A stretch of DNA of 48,232 nt. Origin: JAFGJQ01 sp052034525. Its GTDB lineage: Bacteria; Planctomycetota; Phycisphaerae; UBA1845. Shown here one piece after another: positions 34,699-43,298 of this stretch. The position numbers and the translations under genes were made by a program. The stretch lies in contig JBPOIK010000144.1 in assembly GCA_052034525.1 (NCBI GenBank), positions 1-48,232 on the forward strand. Reading direction: 5' to 3'. How positions within the stretch are numbered: position 1 is the stretch's first letter; each line of letters starts with the position of its first letter. A model generated the notes under the pieces. That model was not told where the DNA came from and made no database searches. It saw nothing but the letters and a program-made list of their open reading frames with translations.

Positions 34699-35577
34699 TC
34701 ATCGGGCCTGCGCGAAGTGCCGGCCGAGCAGCGGCGCCAGGCGCTTCACCACGTCCGGATTCACTTTGCTCCGATCGGACCAGATGCCCAGCTCCAGGGC
34801 GTGCCACGCCTCGCAGTCGGCGATGGGCTCGCGCGCGAGTTTCGCCACCGCGGCCCGGATCAGCGCAATGGCGTTCTCCGTGGCCTGCTTGAGGTTGCCG
34901 AGAATCTCTTCCAGCAGCTTCTGTCGATCGCCGCCCTCGTGGGGCCGCCAGCAATCGTAATCGGTCGGCAGGGCGATCAGGGCATAGGCCATCTCGGCCT
35001 CCCGGGCGAGCCTGGCTTCCGGCATGCACGTCATTCCGATCAGATCGCCACCCCAGGCGCGGTGCATGTGTGATTCCGCCCGGGTGGAAAACTGCGGTCC
35101 CTCCATGCACACATATGTGCCGCGGGGATGGACCGTGGTAGACACGCCGTCGGCGACGGAAAGAATCACCTGTCGCAACCGGGGGCAGAAGGGTTCGGCG
35201 AACTCCACATGCGCCACCAATCCCTCGTCAAAAAAGGTGCCGGGCCGACGGAAGGTCTTGTCGATCACCTGGTCGCAGACCACGAGATGCCCGGGCTTGA
35301 TTTCGTCGCGCAGACTGCCCGTCGCCCCGCTGGCGATCACCGTATCCACCCCCAGCACCTTCAGCCCGTAAAGATTCGCGCGGTACGGCACCACCGACGG
35401 ATTCAACAGGTGCCCGTCCCCGTGACGATTCAGAAACACCACGTCCGCATTCTCCCACTTTGTGCGGAGGAACGGCCCGCTGGGCCGTCCGAACGGAGTG
35501 TCCAGCTCAATCGCCTCGCCCTTGTGGGAAGCGGACAGCGCCGCGCCCAGTCCCGTGCCGCCGATGATGCCGATCAT
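34699..35577 (-). CDS. mtnP: S-methyl-5'-thioadenosine phosphorylase
   Basis: A 292-residue purine nucleoside phosphorylase family enzyme. It splits methylthioadenosine, the by-product of polyamine and related synthesis, into adenine and methylthioribose 1-phosphate for methionine salvage. Motifs: IGIIGGTGLG at the start, FLNRHGDGH, ASGATGSLRDEIKPGHLVV, GTYVCMEGPQFSTRAES and GMTCMPEARLAREAEM, all characteristic. The ATG at 35577 has AAAGGG eight bases upstream; the frame before it is the tail of the desulfurase region read in another frame. It starts 11 bases after the cysteine desulfurase stop, so the two probably form an operon. 5'-methylthioinosine phosphorylase is a less likely alternative. 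Confidence 0.9.
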   Translation of the reverse strand: MIGIIGGTGLGAALSASHKGEAIELDTPFGRPSGPFLRTKWENADVVFLNRHGDGHLLNPSVVPYRANLYGLKVLGVDTVIASGATGSLRDEIKPGHLVVCDQVIDKTFRRPGTFFDEGLVAHVEFAEPFCPRLRQVILSVADGVSTTVHPRGTYVCMEGPQFSTRAESHMHRAWGGDLIGMTCMPEARLAREAEMAYALIALPTDYDCWRPHEGGDRQKLLEEILGNLKQATENAIALIRAAVAKLAREPIADCEAWHALELGIWSDRSKVNPDVVKRLAPLLGRHFAQAR

Positions 35578-35588
35578 AGTGAATCCCT

Positions 35589-36788
35589 TTACTCCTGTGG
35601 GCCCCCAACGGAGCCGCGCGTCATGGTCCGGCCCGAATGCAGAGGCGTCAACCGGGCCACGATCCCGGGCATCAGGCCGATCACCGTCCTTACCTCGTCC
35701 GGCGTGTTGAACCGGGACAGACTGAACCGGATCGATCCGTGCGCGTAGCGGACGTCCACGCCCATCGCCCGAAGCACGTGGGAGGGCTCCAGCGACCCGC
35801 TGCTGCACGCCGCGCCCGCCGACGCACAGACGCCCTGCTCACTCAACAGCAGCAGAATGGCGTCGGCCGCCGGTCCCGCGAACCCGATATTCGTGGTGTT
35901 GGCAATTCGCGGGGCCGGCGCGCCGTTGACCCGCGCCGACGCTACGGCATCGCAAATCCCGCGCTCCAGCATGTCGCGCAGCTCGCCGATCCGTTCCATC
36001 GTCGCCGGCCCCTCCCGAACCGCCGCCTCCGCCGCCACCCCCAGCCCGATGATCCCCGGCACGTTCTCCGTCCCCGCTCGAAGGGCTCCTTCCTGCGCGC
36101 CGCCGATCAACAGCGGCTCCACCCGACTGCGTTTCCGGACGTACAACGCTCCGACCCCTTTGGGACCGTGAAACTTGTGTCCGGACAGGCTCAGCAACGA
36201 CACCGGAACACGTGTCACATCGATGGGAATCTTTCCGGCGGCCTGCACCGCGTCGACATGCAGAGGGACGCCCTTGTCGTGCGCGATCGCCGCGATGCGT
36301 TCGATGTCGAATAACACCCCCGTCTCGTTGTTCGCCCACAGGACGGACAACAGCCCGGTGTCCGGCGTCAGCGCGGATGCCAGCGCGTCCAGATCCATCT
36401 GACCCGACGCATCCACCCCCACCGTCTCCACCGGCCGGCCTTCGCCCTCCAGACGCTCGGCCAGTCGCCGTACCGCGCTGTGTTCCACGGCCGAAATCAC
36501 CAGCCTGGGCCGGCCAGGTGTTGCGTTGAGTGTCCCGCGGACGGCCAGATGGATCGCCTCCGTCCCACCGCTGGTAAACACGATCTGGCGCGCATCTGAC
36601 CCGAGCAGGGCGGCCACCCGTTCCCGGGCGCACTCGACCTGATGGCGAACCGCCTGCCCGAACGAATGGAGACTGGACGGATTGGCATACTGATCGCGCA
36701 GAAACGGCAACATGGCCTCCACCACCGCCTCCAGGGGCTGCGTCGTGGCGTTGTTGTCGAAAAAGAGATATCGGACCATCCGTTCCAT
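35589..36788 (-). CDS. Cysteine desulfurase, NifS/IscS-like
   Basis: A 399-residue PLP enzyme that takes sulfur from cysteine for iron-sulfur clusters or thio-modifications. It opens with YLFFDNNATTQPLEAV, has the VFTSGGTEAIHLAV and SAVEHSAV segments, the cofactor lysine in SLSGHKFHGPKGVGALY, and the active-site cysteine in GAACSSGSLEPSHVLRAMG. The length matches NifS/IscS group I enzymes. Two close ATGs (36788 and 36779) are possible; I chose the first. No scaffold or cluster-assembly gene lies beside it. It is divergent from fliM and co-directional with mtnP. Confidence 0.92.
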   Translation of the reverse strand: MERMVRYLFFDNNATTQPLEAVVEAMLPFLRDQYANPSSLHSFGQAVRHQVECARERVAALLGSDARQIVFTSGGTEAIHLAVRGTLNATPGRPRLVISAVEHSAVRRLAERLEGEGRPVETVGVDASGQMDLDALASALTPDTGLLSVLWANNETGVLFDIERIAAIAHDKGVPLHVDAVQAAGKIPIDVTRVPVSLLSLSGHKFHGPKGVGALYVRKRSRVEPLLIGGAQEGALRAGTENVPGIIGLGVAAEAAVREGPATMERIGELRDMLERGICDAVASARVNGAPAPRIANTTNIGFAGPAADAILLLLSEQGVCASAGAACSSGSLEPSHVLRAMGVDVRYAHGSIRFSLSRFNTPDEVRTVIGLMPGIVARLTPLHSGRTMTRGSVGGPQE

Positions 36789-36903
36789 CGTAGCCCCCCC
36801 GCCGGCCCCCGGCCAGCCGCGGTCCGTCTCTGCGTGCGGGCCGGACCCCCATTCGGCCGAGAACTCCGAGGCGGAACCCCGCCGGATCCATTGCGGACTG
36901 AGG

Positions 36904-36932
36904 TTCAAGACAGCCGGTCCACTGTCCGATAA
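36904..36932 (+). promoter_or_regulatory. Candidate promoter of fliM, TTCAAG-N17-CGATAA
   Basis: TTCAAG (36904-36909) and CGATAA (36927-36932, within CCGATAA) are 17 bases apart, about 57 bases upstream of the fliM ATG. The -10 part is close to the sigma-28 element GCCGATAA, but the TAAAGTTT-type -35 is absent. Confidence 0.45.
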
Positions 36933-36988
36933 ACACCTGCACGGCCTCCGTGCATCCGGGAACGCAGACCCGACACCATCAGGCGACA

Positions 36989-37990
36989 ATGGCAGACGTA
37001 CTCGATCAAAGCGAAGTGGATGCCCTGCTGGCGGCCATGGACGCCCAGGAGTCGGACGACGCGCCGATAGACATCGGGCGACCCGCCCAGGCCACGAAGG
37101 ACGTGCGCACGTACGACTTCAAACGGCCGGAGCGGGTCTCCAAGGACCAGATGCGGGCCCTGGAGAGCATCCACGAGGGCTTCGCCCGCAGCCTTGGCGC
37201 CGCCTTGTCCGGCCTGCTCCGCACCATCATCGAAGTGCGGATCGCCACCATCGAGCAGCTCACGTACAGCGAGTTCATCCACTCGCTGCCCAACCCCACG
37301 AACTTCAACCTACTCAGCGCCGAGCCGCTCGAAGGGCAGATGTGCCTGGAAATCAGCCCCCTGATCATCTACCCCATCATTGACCGACTGCTCGGCGGCA
37401 CAAACTCCACCCTCTTCATCCCGCAGCGGCCGCTGACGATGATCGAGCTGAGGCTCGTCGGACGGATCATCGATCGGGCGCTGAACTGCCTGACCGAAGT
37501 CTGGTCCAACCTGGTGCCCGTGAAATTCAGGCTCACAGAGACGGAAAGCAACCCCCACCTCGTCCAGATCGTCGCCCCGAACGAAGTGGTGGTGGTGATC
37601 GGTTTTGAACTCAAAATGACCCAACGCGCCGGCACCATGAGCCTGTGCATTCCGTTCAACGTCATCGAACCGGTGGTGTCCAAGCTGGCCACGCAGGGCT
37701 GGCTGGCCTATCAGCGGCGGGCGAACGTGGAAGATCGCTCCGGGGACATCGTGGATTCCCTCCAGGACGCCAAGGTCAACATCACCGTATTCCTGGCCGA
37801 GACGGAAGTCACCGTCGGCGAGCTGCTGAACCTCCAGGTCGGCGACGTCATCCAGACCCTCAAGCCCGCCGCCTCCGATCTCATTCTCCAGGTGGAAGGA
37901 AAGAACAAATTCGCCGGCCGTATGGGCAAACACAAAGACAGCCGCGCCATCAAAATCACCCGCACCGCCGAAATCGGCGAGAAGCTGTAA
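36989..37990 (+). CDS. fliM: Flagellar motor switch protein FliM
   Basis: A 333-residue FliM. It is part of the C-ring at the base of the flagellum, where it binds phosphorylated CheY and sets rotation direction. The N-terminal CheY-binding motif (LDQSEVDALLAAM, residues 5-17) is intact. The middle CheC-like domain (ALESIHEGFARSLGAALSG, SLPNPTNFNLLSAEPLEGQ, LLGGT) and the C-terminal SpoA domain (VTVGELLNLQVGDVIQTLK) are complete. The ATG at 36989 was preferred to 36950 because it gives the standard start. No other flagellar gene is in the window. Confidence 0.95.
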   Translation: MADVLDQSEVDALLAAMDAQESDDAPIDIGRPAQATKDVRTYDFKRPERVSKDQMRALESIHEGFARSLGAALSGLLRTIIEVRIATIEQLTYSEFIHSLPNPTNFNLLSAEPLEGQMCLEISPLIIYPIIDRLLGGTNSTLFIPQRPLTMIELRLVGRIIDRALNCLTEVWSNLVPVKFRLTETESNPHLVQIVAPNEVVVVIGFELKMTQRAGTMSLCIPFNVIEPVVSKLATQGWLAYQRRANVEDRSGDIVDSLQDAKVNITVFLAETEVTVGELLNLQVGDVIQTLKPAASDLILQVEGKNKFAGRMGKHKDSRAIKITRTAEIGEKL

Positions 37991-38063
37991 TCGCCCCGCC
38001 TTCCCCTCGAACGGTTTCCCGCTTGTTGCGCCCCGCGCCCACCGCTACCATCCAGGGGTGGAC

Positions 38064-38888
38064 ATGGAACCGGACTCGACCAACCCGCTTCCCGGCGAGC
38101 CTCCCTCACCGCTTCCCCCGCCGGCGAATGGTGCGCCCCGTGCAATCCCGCTGTTCGTTCCCTGGGCACGGCCGGCAGCGCCGCCGTCCGCCCGAACGCC
38201 GACGGGAATGGACCTGCTTGTCGCCCTCGCGCTGATCTGGGGCTTCGAACTGGTCGCTGGTTTCGGATTCGTTGTTGCACTGGCGGGCACGAATGCCGCC
38301 GCGGAGGTAACCACCCTTTTTTCGCCGTATCCCGTGTTTGCGCTGGCGGTCACCGCGTTGTCGCTCCTCTTCGCCCTGATCGTTTCCTGGTATTTCCTTT
38401 GCCACAAGTACCGCAAACCGTTCACGGAAGGATTCGCTCTCCACGCAGTCCGCCTTCGGAGCATTCTGGTTTCGGTTCTGCTGGCCGCAGGCGGCATGCT
38501 GGTGGGGGTGTGTGTCTTGGATGGGCAGGAACCGGACGATTCACCGTTAGCGCATATGGTGAGCACGCCGCTCGGCGCGTTGGCCTTCATGGCCTGGGCC
38601 GTGATTGTCCCGCCGCTGGAAGAGCTCTACTACCGGGGATTCCTCTACCCCGTGCTCGAGAAGTACATCGGTACGGTGGCCGCCATCATCATCGTGTCCG
38701 CCTGGTTCGCCGCCATGCATGCGATTCAGTTGCGGGGCGCGTGGATGGGCCTGGCGGTGGTGGCGGCTATGGGCACCCTTTTCACGCTTCAGCGCTGCCT
38801 GACGCGATCGCTGGTCCCGTCCATCTTGACACACTGGCTCTATAACGCGCTTGTCGTCTTCGTCGCACCGTTTCTCGTCACACCCTGA
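38064..38888 (+). CDS. CPBP-family intramembrane metalloprotease
   Basis: A 274-residue membrane protein with a proline-rich, low-complexity N-terminus (residues 1-45) and about seven helices. The CPBP/Abi signature is complete: VPPLEELYYRGFLYPVLEK (Glu-Glu and Arg), FAAMHAIQLRG (His) and LTHWLYNALVVF (His and Asn). Family members include CAAX-type proteases; bacterial ones act in protein maturation or self-immunity. The ATG at 38064 is preceded by AGGGG; a GTG six bases earlier is possible. A loose TTGTTG-N17-TACCAT pair lies at 38025-38053 but is too close to the start to be convincing. It follows fliM by 73 bases. Confidence 0.85.
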   Translation: MEPDSTNPLPGEPPSPLPPPANGAPRAIPLFVPWARPAAPPSARTPTGMDLLVALALIWGFELVAGFGFVVALAGTNAAAEVTTLFSPYPVFALAVTALSLLFALIVSWYFLCHKYRKPFTEGFALHAVRLRSILVSVLLAAGGMLVGVCVLDGQEPDDSPLAHMVSTPLGALAFMAWAVIVPPLEELYYRGFLYPVLEKYIGTVAAIIIVSAWFAAMHAIQLRGAWMGLAVVAAMGTLFTLQRCLTRSLVPSILTHWLYNALVVFVAPFLVTP

Positions 38889-38902
38889 GCCGCCCCCGGC
38901 GA

Positions 38903-40588
38903 CTACAGCTTCGTCCGGACGATCGCCAGAATCTCTCGCTCCAGCGCAACCGCCTGGTCCTCGATCGCCTGCGCCCGCGCCAGAATGTCGCTGACCCACG
39001 CCCGATCCTCCACGTCTTTCGCGTTGATCCGGACGTTCAGGTGGGCGCCCATCACCGCCGACCGGGCCGCCAGGGCCCCCACGCCCGCGTCGGATACACT
39101 GGCCGGATTGCCGATCTCGGCCATGGCCTGCACCACCTCCATCGCGTCGCACGCGACCCGCATGACGCGGAGCGGAACCTCGATCGCCCCCTTGGTCGCC
39201 TCCTGAATCGCCGCCTGGCGGGCGGCCACCTCGGCCGGCGTGCCCTTGGGCAGCCCGAACGCTTCCATGATCCGGTTGAACGCCTCCGTGTCCGCATCGA
39301 TCAGCCGCAGCAGTTCGTCATGAAGCGCCTTGCCTTTTTCCGCCCAGGCGGAGAACTCCTCCCAGCGGGCGTCCCAGCCCCGCTTGTGGCTGCTGAGGTT
39401 CGCGACCATCGTCGCCAGCGCTGCCCCCATCGCCCCCATGGCCGCGGAGATTGACCCGCCGCCCGGCGCCGGCGACTCCGAGGCCGTCGCCTCCACAAAG
39501 CCCGCCAGCGTGCGGTCGATCAGCCGCTTGGGAGACCTGTCCGCCAGCTTGTACTCGATGATCTTCTCGTCCGGATCAAACGGCCCCAGGTCCTCCAGGC
39601 CCATCGACTTGATCGCGATCTTGATGATCTCCCGATCCGGAATGCCCAGCGATCGCTCCTGCTTGCGCAGATAGTGCCGGCCGGCCTCCAGCATCGCCTG
39701 CAGCGGCACCATGCCCACGATTTCCGAACCCGTCACCCGTACGCCGCGCGCCTCCGCCCGCCGGCAGCACTCATCGAACGCCACATGAATGGGCGTTACG
39801 CGGATGTTGGTCAGGTTGATCGAAATCTGCGCCACCCCGAACTCTTCGATGTACCATCCGATGGCCTTCACGCATTTGAGGCTGCCCGGCTGCCAGACCT
39901 TCTCGCCGTTCTCGTCCAGCACCGGTTTGCCGGTCGGCGTGCCGTCCACGGTCTTGATCCGGCCTTTCTCACGAATGTCGTACGCGATGGCGTTCGCCCG
40001 GCGCGTGGATGTCGTGTTCAGGTTCACGTTGTAGGCGACCAGAAAATCCCGCGCCCCGACGGCCGTGGCCCCGGACTTCGCGTTGAACGCGGCCGGACCG
40101 AAGTCCGGCCTCCATTCGGGCTTCGACAGCTTGTCTTTGAGCCCTTCGTATTCCCCCGCCCGCACCGTGGCCAGGTTGCGCCGCTCCTCGGAGAAGGCCG
40201 CGCTTTCGTAACAGTAGACCGTCAGACCCAGCTCCTCGCCCAGACGCCGCGCCAGCTCACGAGCATAGGCCACCGTCTCTTCCATCGTGATGTTCGCAAC
40301 CGGGACCAGCGGGCACACGTCGCACGCCCCGAACCGCGGATGCTCGCCGTGGTGCCGGCGCATGTCGATCAGCTCGGACGCCTTGCGAACCGCCCGCACC
40401 GCCGCCTCCACCACCTCCGCCGGCGTGCCGGCGAACGTGACCACCGTGCGATTCGTCGCCCGGCCCGGGTCGACGTTCAGCAGCCGGACCCCCTCGACCG
40501 TCTCCACCTGGTCCGTAATCTGCCGGATGACGTTCGTATCGCGTCCCTCGCTGAAGTTCGGCACGCATTCGATGAGCTGACGTTCCAT
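38903..40588 (-). CDS. ftcd: Bifunctional glutamate formimidoyltransferase / formimidoyl-THF cyclodeaminase
   Basis: A 561-residue fusion of two enzymes of histidine breakdown and one-carbon transfer. Residues 1-300 are the transferase (IECVPNFSEGRD, RRHHGEHPRFGACDVCPLVPV, NVNLNTTS), which moves the formimino group from N-formimidoyl-glutamate to tetrahydrofolate. After a linker, residues about 355-561 are the all-helical cyclodeaminase (ASESPAPGGGSISAAMGAMGAALATMV), giving 5,10-methenyl-THF and ammonia. The domain order is that of animal FTCD and some bacteria. The ATG at 40588 is the family start. No hut genes lie nearby. It ends 14 bases from the convergent CPBP gene. Confidence 0.93.
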   Translation of the reverse strand: MERQLIECVPNFSEGRDTNVIRQITDQVETVEGVRLLNVDPGRATNRTVVTFAGTPAEVVEAAVRAVRKASELIDMRRHHGEHPRFGACDVCPLVPVANITMEETVAYARELARRLGEELGLTVYCYESAAFSEERRNLATVRAGEYEGLKDKLSKPEWRPDFGPAAFNAKSGATAVGARDFLVAYNVNLNTTSTRRANAIAYDIREKGRIKTVDGTPTGKPVLDENGEKVWQPGSLKCVKAIGWYIEEFGVAQISINLTNIRVTPIHVAFDECCRRAEARGVRVTGSEIVGMVPLQAMLEAGRHYLRKQERSLGIPDREIIKIAIKSMGLEDLGPFDPDEKIIEYKLADRSPKRLIDRTLAGFVEATASESPAPGGGSISAAMGAMGAALATMVANLSSHKRGWDARWEEFSAWAEKGKALHDELLRLIDADTEAFNRIMEAFGLPKGTPAEVAARQAAIQEATKGAIEVPLRVMRVACDAMEVVQAMAEIGNPASVSDAGVGALAARSAVMGAHLNVRINAKDVEDRAWVSDILARAQAIEDQAVALEREILAIVRTKL

Positions 40589-40952
40589 GACACCCAGTTC
40601 CCTTGGCCTGTCCGTCCGGCGGCGCCGTTCCGGTTTTCCGGTCGGCCCGCGGTATCCAACGCTCCGAGCAACCCGCGCATTGTAAAGGCGCCGCGGCCCG
40701 TTGCCACCCCGCCCCTCCGCGTACGCCGCCCGACGAAACCGCGCGGACCGCGCATGGGCGGTCCGCTCTTCGTGGGGAAACGCGGCCGGACGGGCGCGGC
40801 ATCGTTGCGTTCCCTTGTTCCGGCAGGCCGGCCCGGATACCCTGTGCATCGCCGCGCCGGACCCTGACGAGACTGGACGAAGGCGCCCGCGCAGGACCGG
40901 CAGGCATGAATGCCGCACGATCGAATCGGCGCCGTACAGAAGCGGGTGGGCC
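40589..40952. other. Divergent gap between ftcd and the SUFU-like gene
   Basis: About 360 bases without a supported gene. On the minus strand TACAAT (40679-40684) could be a -10 for ftcd, giving a leader of about 90 bases, but the -35 position (GTGGCA or TGGCAA) is weak. No promoter was recognised for the plus-strand gene. Confidence 0.35.
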
Positions 40953-41570
40953 ATGCACGAAGACCACAACGAGAAGGCGAAGGACCGGTGGTACGACCGC
41001 AAGACACAGCTCATGGAGAAAATTCTCGGCAGGCAGCATGACTTGGTCGGGCACGCCATGATCCCGTATGCCGTCGGCGGCGCGCTCGATCTGTATTATT
41101 TCCCGAACGGCATCCCGGGAACCGCCATCGCCACGAAGGAACTGAGCGACTTGCCCGACAAGGGTTCCACCAACGACGTCTTCGATGTGTACGAACTTGT
41201 CATGTTCACCCGACAGGCCCTGAGCCTGGACGACTGGAAGGACAGCTCCACCCCGTTCGGCAAAGCCCACGCGAACCTGAGCCGCATTCTGAACCTCATC
41301 GCTCGCTACAGCGCCGAAGCAACCCTCAACCCGTGCGAGACGTGCGAGTTCCCGGAAGACATGGAGGACGTGGGCGGCAAATGCCTGATCTTCGACGCGT
41401 ACGCAAGAGAGTCCGACGCCAAGGCGCCCTTTGGATTGCTCCTGCTGATCGAAATCTCCCGTTCGGAAATGCGCTTCGCCCAGAAGCGCGGGGGCGGCAA
41501 GCTGCTTTCGCGGCTCAAGCAGGCCAACCATTACCCGTACTCGGATCTGGATCGCGAGCCGGTGGCCTGA
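40953..41570 (+). CDS. SUFU-like domain protein
   Basis: A 205-residue soluble protein. LYYFPNGIPGTAIATKELSD, YELVMFTRQALS, the cysteine-bearing CETCEFPEDM, LLLLIEISRSEMRFA and the closing HYPYSDLDREPVA recall the bacterial Suppressor-of-fused (SUFU) superfamily, whose members often serve as immunity or peptide-binding proteins; the match is by pattern only. No signal peptide or membrane helix is present. The ATG at 40953 was chosen by fit to the family-like region; there is no strong ribosome site. No toxin gene adjoins it, so an immunity role is not supported here. Confidence 0.5.
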   Translation: MHEDHNEKAKDRWYDRKTQLMEKILGRQHDLVGHAMIPYAVGGALDLYYFPNGIPGTAIATKELSDLPDKGSTNDVFDVYELVMFTRQALSLDDWKDSSTPFGKAHANLSRILNLIARYSAEATLNPCETCEFPEDMEDVGGKCLIFDAYARESDAKAPFGLLLLIEISRSEMRFAQKRGGGKLLSRLKQANHYPYSDLDREPVA

Positions 41571-41631
41571 TCCCAAAGCCGCTCGCCCCCGTGCAACGGC
41601 CGAAGACCCGCCGAAGCGCCCGTTACGGCCG

Positions 41632-41647
41632 CCCCGGCCGCCCGGGG
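41632..41647. terminator. Hairpin between convergent genes
   Basis: A perfect CCCCGG-CCGC-CCGGGG stem lies between the SUFU-like gene and the convergent lipoprotein gene. It may end either transcript. There is no T-tract. Confidence 0.35.
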
Positions 41648-41679
41648 AATCCCCATTCGAACGTCGGATGAAAGCCGGA

Positions 41680-42318
41680 CTAAAACGGTCCCGGCGGCGG
41701 GGCCTCGTAGCGAGGCAACGGACCGAACTGCGCGGACATCTCGTTGATCAGGCGGATGACCCGCCGACGATCATGAACGGCCCGAAACTTGCCGGTCAGT
41801 GCGACCCGGGAAAACGGCGACGGGGTCCGCCCGATGCGACGGACCGGTTGCAGTGCGGACGACTCCACCTTGCCGGTCAGCGTGTCCTGGCGGTGGTTCT
41901 CCTGGACGAACACAAAACCGCCGCCCTCCAGGGCGACGCCGCCGAGGTCCGAGACAATCCAATAGCTGACGGTCGCATTCACTTGCGTGCTCTCGACGAC
42001 CGTATCGCCGGGCACCGGCCGCCAGATGCCGTGAAGGTGAATCACCTGCGTGGTGTCCTCTTCCGCCTGCCCCACCAGATGCCCCTGGCGACGCGCCACG
42101 ACGTCCACGGCGCCATCCGGCTGCCGGGCGTAGTAGCATTCGTCAAACTCCTCGAAAAAACGGCCCTGTTCCCCGGCCGGCCCGTAGTCCACAATCTCAA
42201 AACGCGTGGGGCGTGGCGCGCAGCCGGTCCCCGCCACAAGCAACAGAATACACGCCCACGCCGGCGTGGTCCGTTCTGCGAACCCGTGTCCTCTCAAGGC
42301 GACGCCCTGGCCGGTCAT
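41680..42318 (-). CDS. Probable lipoprotein of unknown function
   Basis: A 212-residue exported protein. The N-terminus has a basic region and hydrophobic core (ACILLLVAGTGC); the cysteine in GTGC is a likely lipidation site, although the -3 residue is not the classical Leu. The mature part is beta-rich with no recognised domain (IWRPVPGDTVVESTQVNATV, LEGGGFVFVQENHRQDTLTGK). The ATG at 42318 follows GGAG by six bases. It is divergent from mqnA, and its 3' end faces the SUFU-like gene. Function is unknown. Confidence 0.65.
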   Translation of the reverse strand: MTGQGVALRGHGFAERTTPAWACILLLVAGTGCAPRPTRFEIVDYGPAGEQGRFFEEFDECYYARQPDGAVDVVARRQGHLVGQAEEDTTQVIHLHGIWRPVPGDTVVESTQVNATVSYWIVSDLGGVALEGGGFVFVQENHRQDTLTGKVESSALQPVRRIGRTPSPFSRVALTGKFRAVHDRRRVIRLINEMSAQFGPLPRYEAPPPGPF

Positions 42319-42391
42319 TCTCGTCTCCGTAACGAGGCACACCCTACGCCGCCGCGGCCGCGGCGTCAACGGACCCGAAGCAGCGGGCGGT

Positions 42392-42420
42392 TTGGCCTCC
42401 CGATCGCGCGTGCCTATAAT
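42392..42420 (+). promoter_or_regulatory. Sigma-70-type promoter of mqnA-mqnC
   Basis: TTGGCC (42392-42397) and a perfect TATAAT (42415-42420) are separated by 17 bases. Transcription should start near 42427, leaving a leader of about 38 bases to the ATG at 42465. This is the best classical promoter in the window and contrasts with the CCGATAA class. Confidence 0.65.
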
Positions 42421-42464
42421 GCGCGACCATGTGCGGGCCGACGCAGCAGGGGAATCCGGAAACC

Positions 42465-43298
42465 ATGGCGCAGGACGAAAAACACCACGGCGCACCCCAA
42501 CCCCGCCATCCGTCGGATCGGCCGTGCCGCGTGGCCGCGGTGGCGTATCTGAACTCCAAACCGCTGGTCTGCGGACTGGCCGATGACCCGGGCATGGAAG
42601 TCCGATTCGACGTTCCGGCCCGGCTGCCGGCCCTGCTGGACGACGGGTGCGTCGACGCCGCGCTGACGCCCGTCATCGATCTGCTGGACCCCGGACGCTC
42701 GTGGAAAATCGTGTCCGACGCATGCATCGGGTGCGACGGCGAGACCATGACCGTGCGCGTCTTTTCCCGGATCCCGCCCGACCGCGTCCGTCGGCTCTGG
42801 GTGGACCCGGCCTCCCACACATCCGTGGCACTGGCCCGGCTGATCTGGCACGAGTGCCATGATTGCCGACTGGACATTGAACCCCTGACGGACACGAACG
42901 ACGTGGATGGCTGCCAAGCCGTCCTGCTCATCGGAGACAAGGTGATCACGGCGGCGCCCTACGGATTCACCTACCAGATGGACCTGGGGGCGGCCTGGAA
43001 AACCGTGACCGGTCTGCCGTTCGTCTTCGCGGTGTGGGCGGCGCAAACGTCCACCCCGACGGAATCACTCGCCGTCCGCCTTGCAGCGGCACGAGACCGC
43101 GGCGTTGCCGGCGCGGTCGCAATTGCCCACGAACACGGGCCGCGCCACGGCTGGCCGGTGGCCGTGGCGCAGACGTATCTGACCCGCAACCTCTCCTTCA
43201 CCCTGAGTCCGCGTCATCGCGCGGGCATCGAGCGCTTTCTGACGCTGGGCCGGGTCCACGGCATTCTGCCGTTCGACCGGAAGCGGGTGTTCTCGTGA
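42465..43298 (+). CDS. mqnA: Chorismate dehydratase MqnA
   Basis: A 277-residue periplasmic-binding-protein-like enzyme, first step of the futalosine route to menaquinone (chorismate to 3-enolpyruvyl-benzoate). It shows VAAVAYLNSKPLV, a solute-binding fold with DAALTPVIDLLD, LWVDPASHTSVALARLIW, and IGDKVITAAPYGFTYQMDLGAAW. I chose the ATG at 42465 because the strong promoter ends at 42420 and an upstream ATG (42429) would leave almost no leader. Its stop overlaps the GTG of mqnC (GTGA), so the two are translated together. Confidence 0.9.
   Translation: MAQDEKHHGAPQPRHPSDRPCRVAAVAYLNSKPLVCGLADDPGMEVRFDVPARLPALLDDGCVDAALTPVIDLLDPGRSWKIVSDACIGCDGETMTVRVFSRIPPDRVRRLWVDPASHTSVALARLIWHECHDCRLDIEPLTDTNDVDGCQAVLLIGDKVITAAPYGFTYQMDLGAAWKTVTGLPFVFAVWAAQTSTPTESLAVRLAAARDRGVAGAVAIAHEHGPRHGWPVAVAQTYLTRNLSFTLSPRHRAGIERFLTLGRVHGILPFDRKRVFS

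Noticed and set aside
36926..36932. Calling the CCGATAA sites sigma-28 (FliA) promoters
   Set aside because: The -10 part fits, but none of the sites has a TAAAGTTT-like -35 at about 11 bases, and most downstream genes are not flagellar.
38025..38053. TTGTTG-N17-TACCAT as the promoter of the CPBP gene
   Set aside because: The -10 would lie ten bases before the ATG and overlap its ribosome site, so a functional leader is not possible.
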